Source of the DNA: Fusobacterium ulcerans
GTDB lineage: Bacteria > Fusobacteriota > Fusobacteriia > Fusobacteriales > Fusobacteriaceae
Direction: 5' to 3'
Assembly: GCF_003019675.1 (NCBI RefSeq)
Contig: NZ_CP028105.1
Coordinates: 636,282 to 700,281 of the forward strand
DNA length: 64,000 nt
This document shows, in pieces, positions 43,904 to 52,466 of the stretch; the first letter of the stretch is position 1; each line of letters opens with the position of its first letter. The notes under the pieces are model-generated. The model worked only from the letters and a program-made list of their open reading frames with translations, was not told the DNA's origin and did not search any database. Made by a program: the position numbers and the translations under genes.

Positions 43904-45217
43904 CTATCCTATACCACCATAGATAAGACCCAGAATTATTATTATAACTGTTCCCGGAATAAATATATATCTTCCAAACCATACTATTATACTTCCAGTT
44001 TTAAAATTGCTTCCTTTATTAATTTCAGCAATTACTTTATTTTTATCTATGCAGTAAAAATATATTCCTAGAGATATAACTGCCCCTAATGGAATAAGAA
44101 TAACTGATACAAAATCAGCAAATTTACCAAAGTAATTCATATTTAAATCTAAAACTAATCCTATAGCAAGGGCTACTACCCCTACCACCACAGCAGATTT
44201 TTTTCTTGAAAATCCAAATCTGTCCATAACTGATTCTACTGGTACTTCCAGCTGATTGATAGCAGATGAAAGAGCTGCAAATATAACACTTAGGAAAAAT
44301 ATTCCTCCAAGGAATGTTCCCCCTGGAATATGTGAAAATATTGCTGGTATAGTTATAAATAGAAGTGAAGGACCTGCTCCAGCATCTAATCCAAAAGCAA
44401 AAGCTGCTGGTATTATTATGAATCCAGCCATAAGAGCTGCCATTGTATCAAGAAAACAAGTCTGTACTACACTTTCAAATATATTTACATCATCACCAAG
44501 ATAACTTCCATACACCAGAAGTGCTGATCCACTAAGTCCCACTGTGAAAAATGCCTGTCCCAGTGCCATTATCCATGTCATTGGATCTTTAAGCATACTC
44601 CAGTCAGGCTGAAGAAGAAAATGAACTCCAGTTATTGCATTTGGCAAAGTAAGAGATCTTACCATAAGCCCTAAAAATATTACAAACATCAAAGGCATTA
44701 TTATTTTATTTATCTTTTCTATTCCTTTTACAACTCCCAGTGATATAACCACTACACTGAAAACTATCCCTATTACATGCCATGGTATAGATGCTGTCTG
44801 CCCTGCAAGCTGTCCAAAATATTCTCCATACTCAACATGATTTATAGCTCCAGTAAGATATGAAAAGAAATATCTTATTACCCATCCAAAAACTATAACA
44901 TAGAATATAAATACTCCTGTTACTGATATTATAGGAATTACTGGAAGACACTTTTTGAAAGGTATCTTTGTATTTTTTATTATTTCAGGCAATCCAAATA
45001 TTCCTTTTTTCATCATTCTTCCAAATGATATTTCCCCTACAAGACCAACTACTGCAAATAATGCAATAAATATAAAATATGGTATAAGGAAGGCTGCTCC
45101 TCCATATTTTCCTAATTTCCAAGAAAATAACCATATATTTCCAAGTCCAATAGCTGCTCCTACACATGAAAGCATAAACCCTATTTTTCCTGTAAAACTC
45201 TCTCTCTTCTCACTCAT
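43904..45217 (-). CDS. Neurotransmitter:sodium symporter family (NSS) amino-acid transporter
   Basis: 437 residues with 11-12 helices, the short bacterial NSS form. The helix-1 Na+/substrate motif GAAIGLGNIWLFSWKLGKYGG is at about residues 19-39, and GxxGSALLVYGSYL occurs near 230. Bacterial homologues (LeuT, TnaT, Tyt1, MhsT) carry Na+-coupled hydrophobic or aromatic amino acids. Ribosome site GGGGGAA. Its stop is only 4 bases from the -35 box of the NhaC-type gene, so it could also feed that transcript. Confidence 0.88.
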   Translation of the reverse strand: MSEKRESFTGKIGFMLSCVGAAIGLGNIWLFSWKLGKYGGAAFLIPYFIFIALFAVVGLVGEISFGRMMKKGIFGLPEIIKNTKIPFKKCLPVIPIISVTGVFIFYVIVFGWVIRYFFSYLTGAINHVEYGEYFGQLAGQTASIPWHVIGIVFSVVVISLGVVKGIEKINKIIMPLMFVIFLGLMVRSLTLPNAITGVHFLLQPDWSMLKDPMTWIMALGQAFFTVGLSGSALLVYGSYLGDDVNIFESVVQTCFLDTMAALMAGFIIIPAAFAFGLDAGAGPSLLFITIPAIFSHIPGGTFLGGIFFLSVIFAALSSAINQLEVPVESVMDRFGFSRKKSAVVVGVVALAIGLVLDLNMNYFGKFADFVSVILIPLGAVISLGIYFYCIDKNKVIAEINKGSNFKTGSIIVWFGRYIFIPGTVIIIILGLIYGGIG

Positions 45218-45243
45218 AGTGTTCCCCCATTTAAAATAAATAG

Positions 45244-45277
45244 AAAAAGAGGCAGGTCGAAAAATCCATCTGCCTCT
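45244..45277 (-). terminator. Intrinsic terminator of proS
   Basis: AGAGGCAG (45248-45255) pairs with CTGCCTCT (45270-45277); T run on the minus strand. Confidence 0.85.
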
Positions 45278-45292
45278 TCAACTTCACTTCAA

Positions 45293-47002
45293 TTAATATT
45301 TTTTCATCAGTTCTCTTACTGTTGAAACTACATCATCTTTAGATATTTCAAGAGTTTCTCCAGTTCTTCTGATTTTAAGTTCTACTATTCCTTCTCCAGC
45401 TCTTTTTCCAGAAACAACTTTGAATGGGAATCCAATAAGATCTGCATCTTTAAATTTGAATCCAGGTCTCTCATCTCTGTCATCTATCATAGAATCTATT
45501 CCATCATTTAAAAGAGCTTCATATATTTCTTCTGCTACTTTTACTTGCTCTTCATTTTTTACATTAGCTGGAATTACATCAACAATGTAAGGAGCTAAAG
45601 CTGTAGGCCAGATAATTCCAAATTCATCATTATTTTGTTCTATTGCAGAAGCAAGAGTTCTTGATACTCCTATTCCGTAACATCCCATCAACATTACTTT
45701 ACTTTCTCCCTTATCATCAAGGAAAGTAGCATTCAAAGCTTTAGAATATTTATCTCCAAGTTTGAAGATATGTCCTACTTCTATTCCTCTTGCACTATGA
45801 AGTTTTCCTCCACATCTTTCACAAGTTTCTCCAACTTTTACAGTTTTAATATCTGCTACTATGTCAGCTTTGTAATCTCTTCCATAATTTACATTTATGT
45901 AGTGAGTATCCATCTTGTTTCCACCAGCTGTATGGTTGTTTATTTCAGTTACAGCAGTGTCTGCTATTACTTTTATATCTCCTAATTCTATTCCATATGG
46001 TCCAATAAATCCTTTTATCAATCCATGTTTTTCAAGTTCTTCATCTGTAAGAAGAGCAACTTCTACAGCATTTACTATATTTTTAAGTTTTGTTTCGTTT
46101 ACTTCATAATCTCCTCTCATTAAAACCATGTATACCTGATCATTTCCCATATCTCTATACATCATAGCTTTTACAGTTTTGCTGTAAGGAATATTAAGGA
46201 ATTGTACGATATCATCTATTTTAGAAACATTTGGAGTATCTATTAATTCTGCATTTTTAAGTTCTTCCACTGGAGACGCTTCCACTCTGCTCACAGCAGT
46301 TTCCACATTTGCAGCATATGAACAAGAATCACAATAGATAATTTCATCTTCTCCAGAATCAGCTAGTACATGAAATTCTTGAGATCCGCTTCCTCCGATT
46401 GCTCCTGAATCTGCTTCTACTGGTCTGAATTTAAGTCCGCATCTTGAGAATATTCTTGAATAAGTATCTCTCATATTTAAAAATTCTTCATCTAAAGATT
46501 CAGCAGTTGCATGGAAAGAATAAGCATCTTTCATAACAAACTCTCTTCCTCTCATAAGTCCAAATCTTGGTCTTATCTCATCTCTGAATTTAGTTTGAAT
46601 TTGATAAAGACTCAATGGAAGAGCTTTATATGATGAGATATCATTTCTTATTAAGTCAGTAACAACTTCCTCATGAGTTGGTCCTAATACGAAATCTCTT
46701 TTATTTCTATCTTGAAGCTTCATCATTAGAGGCCCCATTACGTCCCATCTTCCGCTTTCTTTCCATAATTCAGCTGGCTGAAGAACTGGCATCAATATTT
46801 CCTGTGAACCTGCTCTGTCCATTTCTTCTCTTACTATATTTTCTACTTTTTTCAAAGCTTTATACCCTAGTGGTAAGTATGTATAAACTCCACTTGTAAG
46901 TTTTTTTATCATGCTTGCTCTCAATAGAAGTTTATGACTTGCTGTTTCCGCTTCTTTTGGAGTTTCTTTAAGTGTTTTTATATAACTCTTGCTAAATCTC
47001 AT
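45293..47002 (-). CDS. proS: Prolyl-tRNA synthetase (bacterial, with INS editing domain)
   Basis: 569 residues, the usual bacterial length. Class II motif 1 (SGVYTYLPLGYK...), motif 2 (TKFRDEIRPRFGLMRGREFVMKD region) and motif 3 (YGIGVSRTLAS) are in order. The INS editing insertion lies between about 230 and 395 (YCDSCSYAANVE at its edge), and the anticodon domain is C-terminal. It charges tRNA-Pro and clears Ala-tRNA-Pro. Ribosome site GGAGGG. Last gene of the housekeeping run starting at the metallo-beta-lactamase gene, 59 bases after recG. Confidence 0.95.
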   Translation of the reverse strand: MRFSKSYIKTLKETPKEAETASHKLLLRASMIKKLTSGVYTYLPLGYKALKKVENIVREEMDRAGSQEILMPVLQPAELWKESGRWDVMGPLMMKLQDRNKRDFVLGPTHEEVVTDLIRNDISSYKALPLSLYQIQTKFRDEIRPRFGLMRGREFVMKDAYSFHATAESLDEEFLNMRDTYSRIFSRCGLKFRPVEADSGAIGGSGSQEFHVLADSGEDEIIYCDSCSYAANVETAVSRVEASPVEELKNAELIDTPNVSKIDDIVQFLNIPYSKTVKAMMYRDMGNDQVYMVLMRGDYEVNETKLKNIVNAVEVALLTDEELEKHGLIKGFIGPYGIELGDIKVIADTAVTEINNHTAGGNKMDTHYINVNYGRDYKADIVADIKTVKVGETCERCGGKLHSARGIEVGHIFKLGDKYSKALNATFLDDKGESKVMLMGCYGIGVSRTLASAIEQNNDEFGIIWPTALAPYIVDVIPANVKNEEQVKVAEEIYEALLNDGIDSMIDDRDERPGFKFKDADLIGFPFKVVSGKRAGEGIVELKIRRTGETLEISKDDVVSTVRELMKKY

Positions 47003-47061
47003 TTTACCCTCCGAATTTTCTATAATTTACTCTATATTTTATCACATTTTAATTTTTTTTT

Positions 47062-49122
47062 CTAATTTTCTTTAAATTTTTCTTCAATATCATATTTCAG
47101 ATATCTATTTTTTATTATCCCTTTATTTTCTTTAAGATAATCTGTACAGATATCCTTTACAAGTTTGATAGTTTTCACATCATGAACTATATCTGTAAAT
47201 TTAAGATCACTGAATCCACTTTGTTTTGTTCCAAATATCTCTCCTGATTTTCTAAGCTTCAAATCTTCCTCTGCTATTTTAAATCCATCCTGTGTTTCTT
47301 CCATTACCTGAAGTCTTGATTTAGAAACGGCATTATCTGTCCTAGACACTAAAAAACAGTATGACTGATATTCTCCTCTTCCTACTCTTCCTCTCAACTG
47401 GTGGAGAGCAGAAAGTCCAAATCTTTCAGCATTATTTATTACCATAACTGTAGCATTAGGCACATCTACTCCTACTTCAATAACAGTAGTTGAAACCATT
47501 ATGTCCAGTTCCTTATTTTTAAATCTGCTCATTACTTCATCTTTTTCAGCATTCTTCATTCTTCCATGAAGTACTCCTATTCTATAATCAGGAAGATATT
47601 TGCTCACTTCCTCAAGTAGTTCTTCAGTAGATTTAGCTGCCAGCTTTTCACTTTCTTCTATAAGGGGAGCAACAAAATATGCCTGTCTTCCTTGAGAAAG
47701 TTTCTTCCCAATAAATTCATACATAGTTTTTGTTTCATCTATTGTTGCTATCCATTTAGTTTTAATAGGTTTTCTTCCTGGAGGAAGTTCATCTATTACT
47801 GATACATCTAAATCTCCGTATATACTTAATGCAAGAGATCTTGGAATAGGTGTTGCACTCATTACCACAAGATTGGCAAGAACTCCCTTATCTCTCAGTA
47901 ATTTTCTCTGTACTACTCCAAACCTATGTTGCTCATCTATTATTATCAGGCCAAGTCTTTCAAATTCTACGTTCTCTTCTATAAGAGCATGAGTTCCTAT
48001 AACTATATCCACTTCTCCCTCTTTTATTGAGTCCAGAAGCTTCTGTTTAGCTTTCCCTTTAAAACTTCCTGTAAGAAGTTCCACTCTTACTCCAAGTTTT
48101 TCAAATTTATCCTTTACAGAAAGATAGTGCTGTACTGCAAGTATTTCTGTTGGTGCCATCAATACCCCTTGGTATGAATTTTCTACCATGTAAAGCAGAA
48201 GTACCATGGACACTATTGTCTTTCCACTTCCAACATCCCCCTGTATAAGTCTATTGATTATTCTTCCATTTGAAAGGTCTCTGTATATTTCTGTTATGAC
48301 TTTTTTTTGTGCTTTAGTAAGAGAAAATGTCAAATTTTCAAGATACTGTTTTACTAAAGTTTTCTTATCTTCCAGCTCATACTTGCTTGTATTCTGGCTG
48401 TCCATTTCAAATCTTTTTTGAAGTATTCCCATTTCCAGTACCAGCAGCTCCTCTATAGCAAATCTTCTCTTTGCTTCTTCAAGATTTTTGCTGTTGCTTG
48501 GAAAATGTATCTCTTTCATAGCACGTTCTCTGTCCATTACTTTATATTTTTTCAATATCTCTTCTGGAATATTCTCCTGAAAAATATACAATTTACTTTT
48601 CATAGCTTCTTTCATAAGCTTACGAAGAGTATTCTGGGGGATCTCTTTGCTTGTACTGTATATAGGAAGTATTTCTCCAGCCTCAAGTTTTTGTTGATTG
48701 CTGCTCAATTTGAATTCTGGATTTACCAGTTGATATACATAACCTCTTTTTATCTGACCAATGAATATATACTCCTCTCCTATCTTCAGAGTTTTTCTGA
48801 GATAGGGCATTTGAAACCATACCAGTTCTAATATCCCTGTGTTGTCGGTAGCTGTCGCCTTGACCATCTTCAGCCCCGACCTAGTGGGGGGTGCACTCAC
48901 TGTAAGAAGTGTTGCTTTAAGAACTACATATTCATCTCCACGAAGGTCTCCTATCTTCATGATATTAGTTCTGTCATCATATGCTCTTGGGAAATAATAG
49001 AATAGATCATACAAAGATTTTATTCCCAGTCTTTTCAGCTTATTTGTATTTTTTTCATCGAAATACTTTATTTCAGCATCTTCTATAGGCTGATACATAT
49101 CTCTGTATTCTTCTTTCCTCAT
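47062..49122 (-). CDS. recG: ATP-dependent DNA helicase RecG
   Basis: 686 residues, the full RecG length. The N-terminal wedge (OB) domain occupies about 60-170. The helicase core has Walker A GDVGSGKT (near 290), DEQH (near 395), SATPIPR (near 425) and the QLRGRVGRG motif VI (near 570); a C-terminal TRG region follows. It reverses stalled replication forks and branch-migrates junctions. Ribosome site AAGGAGGG. Follows yebC after a terminator-like hairpin. Confidence 0.95.
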   Translation of the reverse strand: MRKEEYRDMYQPIEDAEIKYFDEKNTNKLKRLGIKSLYDLFYYFPRAYDDRTNIMKIGDLRGDEYVVLKATLLTVSAPPTRSGLKMVKATATDNTGILELVWFQMPYLRKTLKIGEEYIFIGQIKRGYVYQLVNPEFKLSSNQQKLEAGEILPIYSTSKEIPQNTLRKLMKEAMKSKLYIFQENIPEEILKKYKVMDRERAMKEIHFPSNSKNLEEAKRRFAIEELLVLEMGILQKRFEMDSQNTSKYELEDKKTLVKQYLENLTFSLTKAQKKVITEIYRDLSNGRIINRLIQGDVGSGKTIVSMVLLLYMVENSYQGVLMAPTEILAVQHYLSVKDKFEKLGVRVELLTGSFKGKAKQKLLDSIKEGEVDIVIGTHALIEENVEFERLGLIIIDEQHRFGVVQRKLLRDKGVLANLVVMSATPIPRSLALSIYGDLDVSVIDELPPGRKPIKTKWIATIDETKTMYEFIGKKLSQGRQAYFVAPLIEESEKLAAKSTEELLEEVSKYLPDYRIGVLHGRMKNAEKDEVMSRFKNKELDIMVSTTVIEVGVDVPNATVMVINNAERFGLSALHQLRGRVGRGEYQSYCFLVSRTDNAVSKSRLQVMEETQDGFKIAEEDLKLRKSGEIFGTKQSGFSDLKFTDIVHDVKTIKLVKDICTDYLKENKGIIKNRYLKYDIEEKFKEN

Positions 49123-49144
49123 TAAAATTTCCCTCCTTCTATAT

Positions 49145-49190
49145 AAAAATTATGAGGCAGCTCAAAACTAAAATAATCTTGAGCCCCCTC
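49145..49190 (-). terminator. Probable terminator of yebC
   Basis: GAGG..GCTCAA (49179-49190) and TTGAGC..CCTC (49154-49165) pair with a 2-base internal mismatch, T-rich tail on the minus strand. Transcription may partly continue into recG. Confidence 0.6.
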
Positions 49191-49202
49191 ACTATATTTT
49201 TT

Positions 49203-49952
49203 CTAATCTAATTGATCTAATAGTTCATCTGCAATATCAAAGTTAGCATAAACATCTTGAACATCATCAAGATCATCTAGTGCATCATAAAGAACCATTA
49301 CTTTTTTAGCAGTTTCAAGATCAGTGATCTCAACTTTATTTTCTGGGTTCATTGAAATTTCAGCTTCCTCATAAGCATATCCAGCTGTTTTTAGATTTTC
49401 AAGAACAGTTTGGAATTCAGTATAGTCAGTGATAACTTCAAATACTCCATCCTCTTCAGATACATCCTCTGCTCCTGCTTCTAAAGCTGCCATCATAAAT
49501 TCATCAGGATCTATTCCTTCTGACTTTACAGTGATAACTCCCTGTTTCTTAAACATCCATGCAACAGCACCATCAGTTCCAAGATTTCCACCTTTTCTAG
49601 TGAAAGTCATTCTCACTTCTGAAGCTGATCTATTTTTATTGTCTGTAACTACATCAACTATAAAAGCTGTTCCTGCTGGACCATATCCTTCATATCTGAT
49701 TTCAGAGAATTCTACACCTTCCAATTCTCCAGTTCCTTTTTTAATAGCTCTGTCTAATATATCTTTAGGCATATTTCCAGCTTTTGCTTTCTCTATTGCA
49801 AGTCTAAGTCTAGGGTTAAAAGATGGATCTCCTCCACCCTCTTTAGCTGCTATTGTTAATTCTCTTCCAAATTTAGTGAATAATTTTGCTCTTTTTTTAT
49901 CTTGAGCACCTTTTCTATGTTGGATGTTATTCCATTTACTATGTCCTGACAC
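49203..49952 (-). CDS. yebC: YebC/PmpR-family translation or transcription factor
   Basis: 249 residues. Starts with MSGHSKWNNIQHRKGAQD, the signature of the YebC/TACO1 family, and has the AGNMPKDILDRAIKKG segment near 52. The family has been described as a DNA-binding regulator and as a ribosome-associated factor helping translation of proline stretches. Domain arrangement and length are normal. Ribosome site AGGAGG lies upstream. Confidence 0.92.
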   Translation of the reverse strand: MSGHSKWNNIQHRKGAQDKKRAKLFTKFGRELTIAAKEGGGDPSFNPRLRLAIEKAKAGNMPKDILDRAIKKGTGELEGVEFSEIRYEGYGPAGTAFIVDVVTDNKNRSASEVRMTFTRKGGNLGTDGAVAWMFKKQGVITVKSEGIDPDEFMMAALEAGAEDVSEEDGVFEVITDYTEFQTVLENLKTAGYAYEEAEISMNPENKVEITDLETAKKVMVLYDALDDLDDVQDVYANFDIADELLDQLD

Positions 49953-50011
49953 AAGAAACCTCCTAATTTTTTCTTAATAATATAAAATTTTATCACATTA
50001 GCTCAGATTTT

Positions 50012-50563
50012 TCAATATTTCTTAGCTTCAATCAAATTATTTTTTAAAAAAATGATGTCCACTTTCTTATCATGTTTCTCAGCTTCTATTTTTTCTACTA
50101 ATTGAAAATCATAAGCTATGGATATTTTCACAGAATCTGAATAATTTTCTAAAAACCTGTCATAATATCCTCTTCCAAATCCTATTCTGTTTCCTTCTTT
50201 ATCAAAAGCTACCCCTGGAACTATTATCAAATCTATTTTCCCAGTATATTCTTCTCCAATAGGTTCTTCTATTCCCATAGCTCCTCTTTTAAGACCTTTT
50301 CCATATTCTACAGCTTCCATTTTTTCTTTTCCTACTGTTCTTGGAAGTATAAGTTTTTTTCCTGAACTCAATACAGCATTATTTATTTCATGAGTATCTA
50401 TTTCATTTTTAAAGCTCATGTAGCTCATTACTGTTTCAGCTTCCTCAAAATAACTGCTCTTCAATAATGCTTCTGTTATTTTTTCACTTGTTTCTTCCAC
50501 TTCTGAATATGAAAGGGATTCTCTTTTTTCTCTTATATAATTTCTAATACTCTTCTTCTCCAT
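50012..50563 (-). CDS. 5-formyltetrahydrofolate cyclo-ligase
   Basis: 183 residues. MSYMSFKNEIDT near 46-57 and GFGRGYYDRFLENY near 127-140 are the substrate- and ATP-binding signatures of 5,10-methenyl-THF synthetase, which salvages 5-formyl-THF with ATP. The N-terminus has the family pattern KxxIRxxIREKRESL. Start overlaps the preceding UDG-like gene by 20 bases, so translation is coupled. Confidence 0.92.
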   Translation of the reverse strand: MEKKSIRNYIREKRESLSYSEVEETSEKITEALLKSSYFEEAETVMSYMSFKNEIDTHEINNAVLSSGKKLILPRTVGKEKMEAVEYGKGLKRGAMGIEEPIGEEYTGKIDLIIVPGVAFDKEGNRIGFGRGYYDRFLENYSDSVKISIAYDFQLVEKIEAEKHDKKVDIIFLKNNLIEAKKY

Positions 50564-51155
50564 ACCCTTTCGACATCTCCTCTTTCAAAAGTTTAAGATC
50601 AGCCCAGAATTCTATAGCTACTTTTGATTTTTTACCACTGTCATTTCTGGATTTTTTTACAAAATTCACATCATAAGTAAGTAAAAGTTTTATTCCTCCA
50701 GTCCATTGTATAAACTTTCCTCTTTCCTCTCCTATCTTTACTTCTCTTTTAAGGAGAGCTCTTGCTGCTTCTGGCCCTAAAGCCACAACTATTTCAGGAT
50801 TTATAAGAGCTATCTGCATATCCAGCATTTCCATCAATTCATTTTGATCATCTTCCATATAGTCTCTGAACTTACAGTCTTTTTTAGCAAGTGTAGTTAT
50901 GTAATATTCATCTGGAAGTATTCCTTCTATGTCACATAGCTTTATAAGAAATTCTCCACTAGAACCAGAAGCAACTTTCAAATCTTCATTTTGATAAAGA
51001 TCTGGGTCATCTCCTATGAAAAGAACAGAAGCGTCTTTGTTTCCACTTCCTATAAGAAGTTTTCTGTCAGCTCCCTCTCCATAATTGCTTCCAAGACCTC
51101 CAACTTCAAACTTTATCGTCTCCCAAAGTTCTTCTACTTCTTCATTTATCATCAT
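50544..51155 (-). CDS. Uracil-DNA glycosylase superfamily protein, degenerate family 4-like
   Basis: 203 residues. A UDG fold is suggested by VLFIGDDPDLYQNEDL near 44-60 (motif 1 position of family 4/5, usually GEAPG-x2-ED), LIKLCDIEGI, YYITTLAKKDCK, and LINPEIVVALGPEAARALL near 130. The four Cys of the family 4 iron-sulfur cluster are absent. The motif 3 HPS/HPA region (LLTYDVNF) lacks His. It may be inactive for uracil or use other substrates. Ribosome site GGAGG. In operon with the cyclo-ligase. Confidence 0.65.
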   Translation of the reverse strand: MMINEEVEELWETIKFEVGGLGSNYGEGADRKLLIGSGNKDASVLFIGDDPDLYQNEDLKVASGSSGEFLIKLCDIEGILPDEYYITTLAKKDCKFRDYMEDDQNELMEMLDMQIALINPEIVVALGPEAARALLKREVKIGEERGKFIQWTGGIKLLLTYDVNFVKKSRNDSGKKSKVAIEFWADLKLLKEEMSKGYGEEEY

Positions 51156-51165
51156 CTACACCTCC

Positions 51166-51942
51166 TTACAACTCAAAGACATCTGTTACTTTGTCCTGCA
51201 TAGCTATTTCAAAATCAAGTTTTATGTTATTAGTTAAAAGTTCATCTCTTACAGTATTTTTTACTATGTCGTAATTATTACTGTCTTTACTGATATGAGC
51301 AAGATATACTTTTCTCAATCTTTCAGTATACATATCTTTTATAAATTTAGCTGCATCATTATTAGAAAGATGTCCGTTTCTTCCCTTTACCCTTGCTTTC
51401 AGATCCCATGGATAACTGCATTTCATCAGCATATTATAGTCATAATTACATTCAATAACCATTATATCCACTTCTTTAAAATATTCTCTCACTGTATTGC
51501 TCACATACCCTATATCTGTTGATATAGCCATTCTTTTACCACATTCAGTTTCCAATCTATATCCTATAGTTCTTTCTGCGTCATGCATCACATCAAAAGG
51601 ACGTACTTTTATCCCATCTTTCAGAAAAAAGTCCTTTGTTATAAGCTTTAGATTTTTATCAGAAATTTTCCCAAGCTTAGTCTCCCCAGCAGCATAACTT
51701 TCTGGTGTTATATATATTGGAATGTCATATTTCCTTGATATTATTCCTGCTCCCTGTATATGATCTGTATGTTCATGCGTTATCAACAGAGCATCTATTT
51801 CATTTATATTTCTATCTATACATTTTAATTTTTCCTCTATTTTTTTACAGCTGAAACCTGCATCAACCAAAAGTTTGATACCATCATTCTCTACAAAAAT
51901 AGAGTTTCCACTGCTTCCACTTCCTAAAATTGAAACTTTCAT
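51166..51942 (-). CDS. Metallo-beta-lactamase fold hydrolase, YycJ/WalJ type
   Basis: 258 residues. The N-terminus MKVSILGSGSSGNSIFVE and the zinc motif HEHTDHI (about 57-63) match YycJ/WalJ, with later His in DVMHD, NGHLSN and LAHIS. In Firmicutes WalJ is a 5'-3' DNA exonuclease-like enzyme that helps coordinate cell division; its role outside a walKR context is unclear. It is the first gene of the run down to proS, 10 bases before the UDG-like gene. Confidence 0.88.
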   Translation of the reverse strand: MKVSILGSGSSGNSIFVENDGIKLLVDAGFSCKKIEEKLKCIDRNINEIDALLITHEHTDHIQGAGIISRKYDIPIYITPESYAAGETKLGKISDKNLKLITKDFFLKDGIKVRPFDVMHDAERTIGYRLETECGKRMAISTDIGYVSNTVREYFKEVDIMVIECNYDYNMLMKCSYPWDLKARVKGRNGHLSNNDAAKFIKDMYTERLRKVYLAHISKDSNNYDIVKNTVRDELLTNNIKLDFEIAMQDKVTDVFEL

Positions 51943-52076
51943 TCGCTATTTCCCTTCTAAAATAAAAAATTATTAACACTTAAATTATATCGTAAATTAC
52001 TTTTTTATACAACTGTTATTCTTATTGTGAAAATTCTCAGTTAATTTTCCCAATTTTGAAATTTTATTTTTCTCTT

Positions 52077-52110
52077 TGTAACATTTCTGACACAATTACT
52101 TGGTATATTA
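52077..52110 (+). promoter_or_regulatory. ECF-like promoter of sRNA unit R1
   Basis: TGTAAC at 52077-52082 and conserved CTTGGTATA about 17 bases on. Sequence is conserved in R2 and R3 with the same 46-base distance from TGTAAC to the C-rich start; TGTAAC resembles -35 elements of ECF sigma factors. No sigma70 pair fits. Confidence 0.45.
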
Positions 52111-52111
52111 A

Positions 52112-52200
52112 ATATATAAAATCTTTCCCCAAGATGTTTTATATATAGATGGAAATAGCAGAACAAACTTCCCCAGTTTGCTCTGCTATTTTCATTTTCT
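52112..52200 (+). ncRNA. Candidate small RNA R1
   Basis: About 85-90 nt. C-rich 5' segment CTTTCCCCAAGATG (52123-52136), an AU-rich linker, then a 16-bp hairpin (52153-52191, one mismatch) with CCCC in its loop and a T-rich tail. It shares its whole layout with R2 and R3. No protein-coding gene converges on this copy, which supports an independent RNA gene rather than a gene terminator only. Confidence 0.6.
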
Positions 52201-52337
52201 CTATTTTTTCTATTTCTCAGATAAATTATATTTATTTTTTATTTCTTTTGATTTATAAAAAAACCTGTCTGTATTTTTAAATAGTTCTTCATAGATTTTT
52301 TAATATTTTTCACTAAAGGAAAAAATATTTTTTTCTT

Positions 52338-52371
52338 TGTAACATTCCTGACACAATTACTTGATATATTA
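52338..52371 (+). promoter_or_regulatory. ECF-like promoter of sRNA unit R2
   Basis: TGTAAC at 52338-52343 followed by the conserved CACAATTACTTG stretch, as in R1. Confidence 0.45.
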
Positions 52372-52372
52372 A

Positions 52373-52460
52373 ACATATAAAATCTTTCCCCAAGATGTTT
52401 TATATATAGATGAAAATAGCAGAGCAAACTTCCCCGTTTGTTCTGCTATTTTTATTTTAC
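52373..52460 (+). ncRNA. Candidate small RNA R2
   Basis: CTTTCCCC at 52384-52391 opens the conserved 5' segment. The hairpin at 52413-52452 has a 17-bp stem with one G-T pair and the loop TTCCCC, then a T run. Its arm difference from R1 leaves the stem intact (A-C in R1, G-T in R2). The hairpin also lies just past the stop of the convergent SBP gene and can end that transcript. Confidence 0.62.
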
Positions 52461-52466
52461 AATTAA

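Larger units (their letters stand above)
51943..52466. repeat. Interval holding tandem sRNA-like units R1 and R2
   Basis: 524 bases without a protein gene. It holds two direct repeats (about 52070-52200 and 52331-52460), each resembling R3 at 54051-54180. Between R1 and R2 lies about 130 bases of AT-rich sequence with nothing recognised. Confidence 0.7.

Noticed and set aside
52239-52427. 62-codon minus-strand ORF between walJ-like and SBP genes
   Set aside because: It runs antisense through sRNA unit R2, has no ribosome site and low-complexity coding; the repeat structure explains the sequence better.
51943-52466. Repeats R1/R2 as IS or MITE remnants
   Set aside because: They lack terminal inverted repeats and target duplications, and the internal spacing and terminators fit a transcribed unit better, though duplication with the SBP genes cannot be excluded.
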